A stretch of 64,000 bases of DNA. Source: Pseudozyma flocculosa PF-1 (lineage: Eukaryota; Basidiomycota; Ustilaginomycetes; Ustilaginales; Ustilaginaceae). The notes under the pieces were generated by a model that saw nothing but the letters and a program-made list of their open reading frames with translations, did no database searches and had not been told where the DNA came from. The stretch spans positions 665,067 to 729,066 of the forward strand of contig NW_006920873.1 in assembly GCF_000417875.1 (NCBI RefSeq), given 5' to 3'. This document shows positions 10,813 through 20,679 of the stretch, in pieces (position 1 is the stretch's first letter; each line of letters starts with the position of its first letter). A program made the translations under genes and the position numbers.

Positions 10813-11698
10813 GGGGAGGACAGCCGGAGGTAGGGCGGCAGGGCGGCAGGGCGGCCAGGAAGGGGCCAGGCCCTGGGGCGAAGTGCCTCGGGCAGGGGCA
10901 GGGCACGCGGTAAATCCGTGATAGAGGCTGGAAAACGGCGATAGACCGCAAAAACATCAGTGTCCGGAGCTAAGCTATGGCGGAGGGCCGGAGGTATCGG
11001 TGCAGGAGCTACGGTATCGCCGGGCTCGGCCATACGGGGACAGCCTTACGGCCGTAGCGTGCCGTTTGCGCCGGAAACGGATATATCAATGCACGGAGCT
11101 AAGCTTAGCGCCGGACGATCCCAACGGAAACGGAAGTAAGGTCTCCGCTGATGCGGTTTATCGCCTGATCTCGGCGGTAAGGCGCAAAGATAACGGAGGT
11201 ATCGGTATCCCGGACATAGCTGCGTGGCGGGCTGAAGGTAAACCCCGGGCTGCGCGTGGGCCCCCGTGCCTGCAATATCCGAGGTCCTGACGAAACCGGC
11301 GATAATTTAAACTCCGTCCGTCCACGTGGCCGGAGCTAGGGCGTAGATCCAGGGCAGGCGCGCGAAAATTCCGTTTCCACGGACGTAAGGGTGCCCGCCC
11401 GGGCAGCCTTATGGCCGGAGGCCCGATATCCCCGTGCAGATAAGGAATACACGCAATCTTAGCTGCAAGTTCCGGCGCAAAAGGGCGAGTCCAGCCCGGC
11501 GATATGGAAATTCCAGGAGATAAGCACGGGGATACCGCCAGCTGGGACCGATATCTCCGGGCTGCGCACGGGCGAGGAGGTAGGCGCAGGCGCTAGAGCA
11601 GTGTGCCTCGCAGAAAGTGGTGGCCGCGCTATCCCCGGATGGAATCCGTTCGCCCGGAGCTAAGGGCCCGCCTGCGCGCGAAAATTTCTGCCCTCGAC

Positions 11699-12019
11699 CG
11701 ACCCATGGACCAGATGACAAGGTATATAATCCTACCGTTTCCTCCTTTCCTTCCTTCCTTCTCTCCCCAGACAGCCGCCTGCGAGCGAGCACACAAAATT
11801 ATCCCCCCCCCAGTGGCTGGATCGCCTAAGTGGCTGGATCGCCCAAGTGGTTGGCGCACCACTCTAAAGAACGCGGCCTAAAATAATCCCCCAGTGGCTG
11901 GCGACCACTTCAAAGAACTCGGCCTAAAATAAACCCCTCCCCCAGTGGCTGGATCGCCCAAGTGGCTGGATCCCCCCAAGTGGTTGGCGCACCACTCTAA
12001 AGAACGCGGCCTAAAATAA
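11699..12019 (-). repeat. Right inverted arm of copy A
   Basis: Reverse complement of the left arm with three modules instead of two. The TATA-like TATATAA (11723-11729) is on the plus strand and again faces outward, followed by a CCTTCC-rich pyrimidine tract ending CTCCCCAG. The arm ends in CCTAAAATAA at 12019. Confidence 0.75.
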
Positions 12020-12584
12020 GTCCCAGTCTGCGTTGACCAAGCATAGCGGCGCATCGCAGCCCTGAAGGGCGCCCCGTAAGGATACCGAGGGCGCCTTCCA
12101 CCCTAGTCCCCAAGGATGGCAGCGCCCCTTTTGTGCCTCCCTTTCAATCTCGGGCCGCGGCGGCAGCTCGAGATTGTATTGGTTCCGTTCCCCTGGGCCG
12201 CGGGGCCCCTCTTCACCACGAGGGCGGCCGACGCCACAAACCCTAGCATCGCATGTGGGTGCGGCTCGACTCGTACGTGCAGTACCGCCTCGGTCCCGCC
12301 CTGACACCATCCATCCGGGAACGGATGCGGGCGCACTCGACGATGTTGCAGCGAGCGAGCCGCGGCACGATGTGGGCCGGCGAGGGCGTGGATGGGTTCC
12401 CGCCGAGGCAGCAAGGGCGGCGGCGACGGCGCGCCCCTGCTTTTCCGGTCGAAGACGGGCCCTTCCCAAACGCGCGACGCGTATACGCCTGCACCCCTAC
12501 AGGCCTGCCTGCAGGAGGCCTGCCCGTCGCGTGCACGCAACCCTACTGCCTGGTGAAAGCAGGCCCGTCGCGTGGCCTTGCCAT

Positions 12585-12586
12585 GG

Positions 12587-12646
<60 letters not shown>

Positions 12647-12647
12647 C
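12585..12647. repeat. (GGCA)n microsatellite, about 16 copies
   Basis: Uninterrupted tetranucleotide run of 63 nt. The same unit recurs as (TGCC)7 at 22617-22644. Confidence 0.95.
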
Positions 12648-13570
12648 CCGGCTGGGAAAAGTCGCTCGCACCCACTCAGGATCAATACAGGGCCCGCTGG
12701 CAGCAGACCTCAGGCCGCTCGAGCAGTCCGAGCTCGCCTTGTATCGCTAGCAGCGGGGCGTCGAACCCGTTTCACTCCCACAGGCTAGGGCAGCTGACTC
12801 GACCGACGTGGCTCGATCCCATCGAGCAGCTTCGAGGCAGGCAAGCGGCGTGCTTGTGGGCGCGGGGCGGATGCGTGGGTGGATGTTGGCTCGCCTTGCC
12901 CGCCCCCCGACGAGCCCCCATGTCCACCTGACGTGCCAAGCGCGACGCGACTCGCGCTGATCCGGCCCTGCCTGCCTAGCCCGCGCCGCCTGGGCCTGCC
13001 AGCCTGGCCTCGTCCCTTCCGACCCCGGACGGACGCGACGAACTCGCTAGGCCATCAAACAATGTCATAGCCAGACTACTGGCCAAGCATGGAATTGCCG
13101 ACAGACAAGTGCCACACTCAAACTCTGCAGGCGCATAGAGGACCAGACGGTAGGCTACAGTGAGCTCGCTTGGCATGCTGACCGCCCTTTGCCGCCATCC
13201 CCAAGGATGGCAAGGCCGTCGCTGCGGCAGTTGCCCAGACGCGCGACCGCGCTTGGACGGGGCGGACGAGGCAGGCCCGGCCGGGCACCCCTGCCCAGCG
13301 GCCAACGCGGCGTGCCAGGCAGGCCAGACCTGCCAGGCAGGCATCCGCCCCCCTACCTGCTCAAAGCCAGGGTCCAAAGGGAAGCGGGCAGGCAGCGGCC
13401 CAAGCCGATTAGAAAGTCCCGCTGCAGGGAACTCTTAAAGCTGCTGGTCTATTTCGGAATCGCGACAGGCTGGGTGCCTTGAATCTGAGTTTAGAGTTGC
13501 AGGCCGGCAGGCCGGCCTGGCCTGGCCTGGCAGGAATTGCAGGCGCGACGACCGGCCCCCAGGGACCCCC

Positions 13571-13650
13571 GCCCATGAACCAATTCGAAAGGGATATAAA
13601 CCTACCCAACCCTCCCTCGCCCCTTCCTTCCCTTCCTCCTTCTCCCCGGG
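13571..13650 (+). repeat. Degenerate arm-like segment (copy C)
   Basis: Reads CCCATGAACCA, then GGGATATAAACCTACCC and a CCTTCC-rich tract ending TTCTCCCC, parallel to CCCATGGACCA, GGTATATAATCCTACC and the pyrimidine tract of the right arm at 11702-11770. The hairpin modules that follow in copy A are not recognisable here. Confidence 0.4.
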
Positions 13651-14481
13651 GCAAGCGGCAGCGGCCCCCTAGGATAACGAGCGACATCGACCCTAGCAAG
13701 GCGGCGGCAGCCGACCAAAAATAAATCCCAAGTCAGCGGCAGCAGACTTTCCCCCGTCCAGGGCAGCTGGCAGCAGCCCTGGATGATCCATCCCCGTCCG
13801 GGACCGCCCTCCTCCATCCATCATCACAACACGCTCGAACGGGATCGGTCGAGCTCGGCCCCGTGCTGCTCGCGCCATCCGATTGGTTCGAGCCACTCGT
13901 CGACCCGACTTCTCGAGGGCGTGCTGTCGCGAAATCGAGTCTCCCGGCTGTCGTTCCAAGGCGGCCTGCGTCGGACGCCGCCGTCGCGCTTTTGACGGCG
14001 GCGCGTCTGGGTAGGGATCTGGACGCGTCTGGTGAGGGAGCGTGTCGCGTCAGGTGAAGCAGCGGCGAGGTTGGCACCTAGGCCGGCTTGGCCAGCTTGT
14101 CGGGCTTCGTCGACGCCGCCGCGACGGGTGTTGGCTCTGTGCCCGAGGCGAGACGAGAGTCGGAGGGCCACAGAGAGCTCGTCAGCTCGTCACTCGACCT
14201 TTCGAGCGGCTGTGCGGCCACTCACTGGACCCTTGCTGCACCTGCTGCTGCGACTGCGACTGCAGGGCTGCATCCGCGGCAAGGGATGTCGGAGCTGGGT
14301 GGTGCTGCAAGCGCAGGACACTCGCAGCGGTGGCGAGCGCGAGCTTGCTACAACGTGAGCAAAACGTCGACGCCTCATGAGGCCGGACGATACGGCCGCG
14401 CAACTCACCACCGGAGTGGCAGAAGGGTGCCAGTAGTACCTGTCGAGGCGGTGCAGGAGACCTCGACTGCCTTGCCGTCAG

Positions 14482-14750
14482 TCAGGCAGCCCGCGACCTG
14501 ACGATGCAGGAGACGCGCAATGCAGGCGGCATGCACTCACGCCTGTGGGGGAAACGCAGGCCCAGGACACCCGCTGTGGCCGCCTCCGTGGGGCAGGCTG
14601 CTGCAGGTGCAGGCCGTTGGCCTCGATACTCCGGGCTGGCCGTTGACCTTTGTGATGAGGTCGAAGAACTTGGACAGCTCGATTGTCCCCTCGACGAGGG
14701 CTCTGACGTCGAGACGGGGGCAAAACGGGCAAGCATGCTCGGCCAAGCCT
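14482..14750 (-). other. Possible coding exon fragments of an unrecognised gene
   Basis: On the minus strand a segment near 14710-14640 reads LVEGTIELSKFFDLITKVNG with the C/G-ending codon usage of real genes here. A second segment, in another frame just downstream, reads SIEANGLHLQQPAP, and GTGAGT donors occur at about 14540, 14408 and 14224. I could not join these into one convincing protein or name a family. It may be a small spliced gene, or a decayed one whose frame has shifted. Confidence 0.22.
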
Positions 14751-14799
14751 GGTCAGCCGAACGGAGCGCCCCGTGGTTGTGTTGGCTCGCCCTGCCTGC

Positions 14800-15324
14800 T
14801 CACGGCTGCTCCTTGCTTTTCTGGTGATTCTGTTGTTGCTGCTGCTGCTGCTGCTGGTTGTTGTTGTTCTTCGGCTGCGGCTGCTGCTGCTGATCGTTCT
14901 TCTGCTTGTTGGCCGGCGGCTTGATCAGCTCCGCCTTGCCATCGGGGTGCAGCTTGAGGTAGGGCGCATCGGCAGCTGGGGCGGGCGCAAACTCGATGCC
15001 GCCCTTTTGCGTGTTGAAGACGACGTACTGCGGGTTGTCGGTCGACATGCCTGCCTTCTTGATGTACTCCTGGTACAGCTGCGCTCCCGACCATTCGGAT
15101 GGCTCGGGTGCGGCGAGGACCGCGGTTGGCGGCGGTCGTGACGCCTTGGCCGAGCCGGCCGTCTCCTGCCCAGCCATGACTGCCTCTGCTTCCGGGGTTG
15201 GCTGAACGCTCTCTACGCTGGTCGGTGTGCTCACGCGCGTCGCGATTCGATAGAGGACAAAGGCACAGGAGATGAAGGTGATGAGAGCGCCAAAGATTGC
15301 GCCGTAGACTGATCCCGATGCCAT
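14800..15324 (-). CDS. Small membrane-anchored protein with Q/N-rich tail, function unknown
   Basis: Single exon, 174 residues. One hydrophobic segment at about residues 7-26 (YGAIFGALITFISCAFVLY) lies almost at the N terminus, followed by a Pro/Ala linker, a compact middle region (WSGAQLYQEYIKKAG; QYVVFNTQKGGIEFAP; YLKLHPDG) and a tail of about 45 residues made almost entirely of Gln, Asn and Lys. The tail is encoded by CAG/CAA and AAC runs at about 14824-14895. No family was recognised. The middle region looks folded and is the best handle for a search. It is divergent from PIL1 across about 1.05 kb. Confidence 0.6.
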   Translation of the reverse strand: MASGSVYGAIFGALITFISCAFVLYRIATRVSTPTSVESVQPTPEAEAVMAGQETAGSAKASRPPPTAVLAAPEPSEWSGAQLYQEYIKKAGMSTDNPQYVVFNTQKGGIEFAPAPAADAPYLKLHPDGKAELIKPPANKQKNDQQQQPQPKNNNNQQQQQQQQQNHQKSKEQP

Positions 15325-16377
15325 GGCTGCGACCGGGAACAGGCGCTACAGGGAAGCCGGCTGAGCTTGTGGCAAGGAGGTGATGAAGGTCGTCGAGATG
15401 CCGACTCGGTGAGAGCAGAAATGTGCGTGGTACGAGTACAAGAAGGAGACCCCAAGGCGAGAAAGGAGCAGCTACTCTACGATGCACCTACTACCTCTGG
15501 CCGATCGGCCTGCCTGGCCCAAACACTAGTCTGCGCCGTGTGGACTCGCGGTCGCGCGCGGTCAAGGTACAGAAGGACGCGGGCAAGACGGAGACCTCAT
15601 TTGGCGGCTCGGCGCAGGCGTCCGCTCTCGGGGCTAATGGCGGTGGGCGTGCTCTGATTCGGCGGAGGAGACGCGGCCGCTCGGTGCCGCCTCCTGCTTC
15701 TGCGGCGGCTGATCGATCCGCTTGACGGTGCGAGGTCGATCATGTTCGCGATGGCAGCGAGGAGGCTGGCAAGGACCGAGGATGCGCATCGAGAGAGTGG
15801 CCAAGCGTCGTCGTCGAGCAGGAACGCCAGCCGCGAACCGGCCATCCACCGCGCCGCAGAGAGAGAGTAGCAGCTCAGCTCAGTCGGCTCAGCTCGGGCC
15901 ATGCCGCCCTCCAGCCGGCAGGCGGTGCAGAGGGCGAAGGCAAAAAACCTTGGCATCGGGCAAGGTGGGCCGCGGTCGGGCTCTTGAGCGGAGGCAGCCG
16001 AGCGTCATCAGTCTCCTGTCTCGGCTTGCCCGCCGGCCGGCCGCCGCCGTCGCTCGCAACTGCACTGCCACCACCACCACCACTAAGACTGCGCTCCCAC
16101 CCGTCGCCCAGCCCCTTTGTTACACAGCCTCGCCACCTTCCACCATAGCCAACTGCCGCCCATCCAGGCCTCTTCTCCCATTCGCCCTCATCTGCCCATC
16201 GGCAACTCCCCCACACGCCTTGCCGAGCCCATACATAAGGGGAACTCGTCTGCGGCCAACGAAGCTGGTCCCCTCCGCAACCACGCCGTTACCGGACCCC
16301 ATCCACCACCTTGCACATCGACGCCTCACTGCCGTCGACCGACCGAACGACCAACGGACCTCTCTGCCCCGCACGCC
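15325..16377. promoter_or_regulatory. Divergent intergenic region upstream of PIL1
   Basis: About 1.05 kb between the starts of the Q/N-rich protein and PIL1. A CACCAC run lies near 16068-16083. No gene or clear TATA box was seen. Confidence 0.4.
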
Positions 16378-18853
16378 ATGTCCTTCTTCAAGAAGGCGCA
16401 GCAGCAGATCGCCCACACCTCGACCGTGCCCGTCCTCGGCAACCAGGACTTGCGGGCGCTGCAGGATGTCATCTCGAGCGAAAAAGACTTTATAAAGACC
16501 AACACCAGGGCCGCATCCGACTATAAGAAGAACGCAGAGGCCATCAAGGCGTGGTCCGTCGAGGAGGGGCCCGACCTCAATGTGAGTGGCCGCTCGCTAA
16601 TGTCCTGACAGAAGGGAGTCGACGGCTGCACTGGAGCCTGCTGCTGATCATCGATGGTCTTCTCGCCCTCGTAACCGCGCACCTGCTGCTACTGCCGCCG
16701 CTGCCATTGCCACCGCCGCACAGGATGTGCTGGGCAAGTTCTCGGTCCTGATGGACAACTACACCACCTCGCAAAACCGCTTCAACACCCACCTCGCCAC
16801 CGTCCGCCTGCACTTCAAGTCGATCCGCACCCGCGAAGAGGCGCTCGCCGACTTAAAGTCGCGCAAGCGCTCGCTCGGATCCAGCATCGAGAGGGTCGAG
16901 AAGAAGCTCTCCAAGATGGGTCCCGAGAACAAGGAGCTGATGAAGGTCACCACCCAGCTCCGCGAAATGCGGACCGAGATGGACTCCCTCCGCATCGAGG
17001 TCATGGAGGAGGAGGCCGCCATCGGCGACTTTAAGCGGCGGACGACAAAGGAGGCACTCAGCATCAAGTGCGGCGGCCTCCTCGAGATGGCAGAGAAGCT
17101 GACCATCATGGCCGAGATCGGCAAGCTCATGCTCGGCGAGATCCCGCTCGCCACGACAAAGGCTGGCATGCCCCGCGCAGAGTACTACGGTGAGTCGGGG
17201 CCGATGCCGCCTGCCTGACTTCGTCGCACAGCCGCCTTGCGCTGCGAATGCTGACCATTCATATGCCTTTTCTCGCTCAACATCCGCACAGGCTTCGCCA
17301 AGACTGAGCAGCTCCTGCAGGAGGCGACGCGCAGCATCGCAGACGTCGGCTTCTCCCCCGTGGGGCCTTCGCCAGGGATCCCGCGCTACGGCAACGAGGC
17401 TCGTGAGACAGACCTTGCCGGACTCGAGTCGCCCGCCACCCACCACGACGAGGGTTACAACCCCTTCGGCGCCGCCGCCGCCGACGTCTCGCGGACGCAG
17501 GGTTCCATGGCACCCTCGATGGCTCCGGGAGACGTGGCCAGCACGCCCATCTACGCCACCCACGCCTCCACCAGCCGCTGGAACGCAGACGTCCAAGCTT
17601 CGACCTTTGACTCGAACGGACTGCACGACCCGGCGGCGGACGAGTGGGGACAGAACACGAGGGAACATCACGAGGGATCCGCGGCGAACCACAGCGGCGA
17701 GAACGGCTACGATGCGCACAGGTCAGAGCACCATCCGGACGCGGCGTACGACGGCTTCATGATGCAGAGCAGCGGATCGGCCCAAGGCGCAGCGCCACCG
17801 CAGGCGCAGGCCGGGTCGCCGCACCAGAGCGTCGGGAACCATCAGCACGCCGGTGACCAGGACTCTCTCTACGCCACCAGTCGAAGGGTGTCGGCGGAGG
17901 CTCCGCAACGACGCGGGACCCACGACACCAACGAGGGCCACGTTGACCACAATACCGGCATCGCGGATGTCGCCGCTACCGAGACGACCGCCGCCCCGCA
18001 CATGGCGCAGTCTCAAAGCAGCGCGGGGTACCCAGGCCTGGGTGCGCCAATGCTGCCGCCGCTCCGCACATCCACGCCGCTCCCCTCGGATAACCTCGAC
18101 GCTGCCGTCACTGTCGCCAGCCCGGTGCCCGCAACCTTCGGAGCTGCTGCGTCCTCGTACGATGTGGCACCTACGACCAATGCCGCTGGCGATTCGAACT
18201 ACTTCCAGTCCGTAGGAGGCACGCGAGCCCATCAGGAGGCCTTCCGCCGTCCAACCTCGTCGAGCGGATCGGCAATGGGTCCCGGGTCCCGGGCGTCGAC
18301 GTACGGGTCTCTGGCGGCCGGCGCGGTCGGTGCTGGCACGCCAGACGGAGGGAAGAAGGTGACGGCCGCCGCTTTCCGTCGTGGCTTCAACCGGGCGCCT
18401 AGCGCTCAGGCGCTGCCCGCCCCTCCCGCGCAGGTTGGTCACGAGAACACCGGTGCAACGACCCCCGTGCCGCCAGGCGGTTACACCGGTTTCGACTCGG
18501 CGCCCGGTGGTGGAGCGACGCCCGAGAACGAGTACCCGTCGTCGTCGTCGACGCAGCCGCTCCACATCCAGAAGCGCAACTCTGCGATTGGCGCGGCAGC
18601 AGCTGCGGGCGCACCTGCCGACCTGTCCGGACGTCGGTACTCGATCGAAGACGTGAGCGGTTCAGATGCGCCTGCGCCGCCGTATGGATACCACGGCAAT
18701 GGGGGCAACGACGGCCACGAAGCGCCAGGGCCGCACACTGGCGTCTACGGAGGGCATGGTGGCAACCAGGCCCCATTGCCCGCGCCTCCGGCCACGTACG
18801 GTGCCTACGCCTCACCAACAGCGCCGCCGCCGCCGATGTATGGCAACAACTGA
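16378..18853 (+). CDS. PIL1: Eisosome core protein Pil1/Lsp1
   Basis: Pil1 is a BAR-domain protein that scaffolds eisosomes, the furrow-like plasma-membrane domains of fungi. Three exons (16378-16581, 16724-17189, 17292-18853) give 743 residues. Residues 1-270 are the Pil1 domain: MSFFKKAQQQIAHTS, NQDLRALQDVISSEKDF, DVLGKFSVLMDNYTTSQNRF, HLATVRLHFKSIRTRE and MAEKLTIMAEIGKLML. The remaining 470 residues are low complexity, rich in Ala, Gly, Pro, Ser, His and Thr, with no predicted fold; the whole budding-yeast protein is about 340 residues. Intron phases 0 and 1 fall at family-consistent joins (GPDLN|DVLGKF; AEYYG|FAKTEQLL). The tail could be a phosphoregulated or condensate-forming extension; that is inference. 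Confidence 0.93.
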
Positions 18854-19550
18854 CCTAGCCAGTCGGCCTCGCTAGCTGGTTCGCGAGTCAGATGAGCCTC
18901 CGGCGTTCGGCGCAGCGTCTCGCTCTTTCGCCTCCGACCCTGTGCCCTGCCCGGTGGGTCAGATCTTGTTCGTCTTCTTCTCCCTTCCCTTACTCGAGAT
19001 ACCAGCCACGTCTTGTTATAACGGTCCGTACGCTTTGCGCATGTGACAACGATGCTGAATGTGACCTTGAAGCGCGCTTCGGTCCGCTTCCGAGCCTTGA
19101 CTGTTCGGCTTCACCCTAGCTAGCTGGGGTCGTCGACGGGGCGTAGCGCCGCTTCGCCGCGGCCGGCGACCGACAAGGTACCGGGATGAAGGCGGCAAGG
19201 TTTAGCGGCTGCGCAGGTCCATGACCACCCATGCCTGTGCAGACAGCGTGGTGCTAGCCGGGGCGTAGCCGGGCAGGGCAGGGCGGAAGGGCGGACGTCG
19301 TGTGGTGCACCTTCCCGCTCGACCTCTGCGTGCTCGCCCTCTGCGCCATGGGACGTATACAGTCTCCAGCCCATCTTCCTCTTCTTCCTCCATCCTCCAT
19401 CCTCCTCCTCCCTCCTCCTCTATCCTCCTTCCCTCATCCCTTTCGCTCCTCCCTTCAACCCCCTTCCACCTTTCCGACCGGCTATCGTCACCGTGACACA
19501 GCATCCTCTCGACACGTTCTCTCCGAGTTCGCACCGGCACACGAACCAAC
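18854..19550. other. Intergenic region after PIL1
   Basis: About 700 bp. A long pyrimidine tract (CTTCCTC/TCCTCC repeats, about 19373-19460) lies just upstream of the next start and is probably promoter or 5' UTR. Nothing else was recognised. Confidence 0.4.
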
Positions 19551-20375
19551 ATGTCGTTTCCTCCTCCTCGTTTCCCCTCTGAACCGGTCAAAGATTCGAC
19601 CAATTCGACCAGCAGCGCTATCTCTGGCGTTTCTCAGCCTACCAGGCTGATCATGGAGCGACGAGAGGACGGCCGACCCATCATATCGCGTCCCGTCCCG
19701 CAGTCGGCGCCGAGTCGACTGCTCGAGCCTTTCCGAGACCCGCCGAGCCGCTTGCAACCGATGCAGGGCTTCGTCAACTCGGGCGCCAAGCGCAGCTTTA
19801 GCACCTCCAACGCCTCGGACCATTATGAGCCCAAGGGCAATGGCGACGGCGCTGGCGACGGAGAGAAGAGGGGACGCGAGCGCGAACAAGTCGAGCAGAG
19901 GAACGGCCAGCCGGTCGAAGCGCCGTCGCAGAAGCGTGCTAGAATCGCCGGTCCCTCTGAGTCCAAGGGCCAGAACGAGTCCACATCCGACGACGACGAC
20001 CAGAGTTCGCAGGATCGCTGCCTGTACGAAGCTCATCGGCACGACAGGGAGCGAGAAGAACGGGGTCGCCCGGCAGCTGACGCCGAGGTGTTGCCATCGC
20101 AAGACGAGCCGGGCCAAAAGCTAGACCACCAGGCCGAAGCGAATGCAAAGCTGGCCGCGAAGAAAGCCGTGCTGGCCGCAAAGAAGAAGGTGCTGGCCGC
20201 GACGAAAGAGGAGCTGGCTACGGCGCAAAAGGTGCTGGCCGCGACGAAAGAGCTGGCTGCGGCACAAAAGGTGCTGGCCGCGACGAAAAAGGAGCTGGCG
20301 CAGGCGCACGAGGAGATCAGGAAGCTCGAGGGACGAGGCGACGCCAAAGCGGACAAGGCCTCAAAGCCCCACTAA
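19551..20375 (+). CDS. Low-complexity protein with K/A-rich coiled-coil repeats, function unknown
   Basis: Single exon, 274 residues. Residues 1-140 are disordered (Pro, Ser, Arg rich) with a basic KRAR cluster that could act as a nuclear signal; 140-200 are acidic and charged. From about residue 200 to 262 there are imperfect repeats of VLAATKEELATAQK type (VLAAKKK, VLAATKE, LAAAQK, VLAATKK), expected to form a continuous helix or coiled coil. The repeats are visible in the DNA as GTGCTGGCCGCGACGAAA-like units between 20168 and 20300. No family was recognised. Codon usage and the long frame favour a real gene, but the function is unknown. Confidence 0.55.
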   Translation: MSFPPPRFPSEPVKDSTNSTSSAISGVSQPTRLIMERREDGRPIISRPVPQSAPSRLLEPFRDPPSRLQPMQGFVNSGAKRSFSTSNASDHYEPKGNGDGAGDGEKRGREREQVEQRNGQPVEAPSQKRARIAGPSESKGQNESTSDDDDQSSQDRCLYEAHRHDREREERGRPAADAEVLPSQDEPGQKLDHQAEANAKLAAKKAVLAAKKKVLAATKEELATAQKVLAATKELAAAQKVLAATKKELAQAHEEIRKLEGRGDAKADKASKPH

Positions 20376-20679
20376 GAGCAGGGACGCCAACCAAGAACGA
20401 CGTGATCTCGAGGTGTCGCCCGCGTGAACGGCCTCGACGCCCCCATCACGACGAGACGAGCACGTCAAAAAGTGACCGAGAGTTGCGCGCGCCAGCATCC
20501 GTGCACATTACCATCCGTAGAGGCCAGGCCAGGCACGGCAGCGACTTTGGAAAAGCCGGCTCTCGATGTGATTGTATCGCTTCGCGTTCGCACGGCCACC
20601 CGTGGACGCCGGCAACCGACAAAAGACGTTCCCACCTCTCTATGATCTTTGACTCTGGGCCGTCTGCTGCGTGCGCGCC
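20376..20679. other. Convergent intergenic region
   Basis: About 300 bp between two facing stop codons; nothing recognised. Confidence 0.4.

Larger units (their letters stand above)
10531..12019. mobile_element. Candidate non-autonomous element with long modular inverted arms (copy A)
   Basis: About 1.5 kb with no recognisable gene. Left arm (10531-10812) and right arm (about 11699-12019) are inverted copies of each other: the order TTATTTTAGGCCG, TCTTTAGAGTGGT, CGCCAACCACT, GATCCAGCCACT, TTTTGTGTGCTCGCTCGC, GGCGGCTGTCTG, polypurine tract, TATA-like box, GGTCCATGGGTCGG on the left is read in reverse complement on the right. The right arm has one extra module. The interior (10813-11698) is rich in short palindromes and CGGAGGTATC / CGGAGCTAAG repeats. 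A second, one-armed copy lies at 47.35-48.14 kb, which supports a dispersed repeat. No transposase frame, target-site duplication or known superfamily end was recognised, so the class is unknown. Confidence 0.65.
12020..14481. other. Gene-poor repeat-rich stretch
   Basis: No gene with family resemblance was found. It holds a (GGCA)n microsatellite, CCTGG/CCAGG pentamer runs near 13500-13533, two occurrences of CCCCAAGGATGGCA (near 12107 and 13197), and at 13571-13650 a segment resembling the arm promoter of the 10.5 kb element. It may be a nest of decayed mobile DNA; that is inference. Confidence 0.45.

Noticed and set aside
11000..11290. 96-codon frame inside the inverted-arm element as a possible transposon protein
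   Set aside because: No recognisable domain, atypical codon usage, and the region is made of short palindromic repeats also found in non-coding form in copy B.
12740..12790. GGGTTCGACGCCCC on the minus strand as a tRNA T arm
   Set aside because: Only three base pairs of the T stem can form and no acceptor, D or anticodon arms could be fitted.
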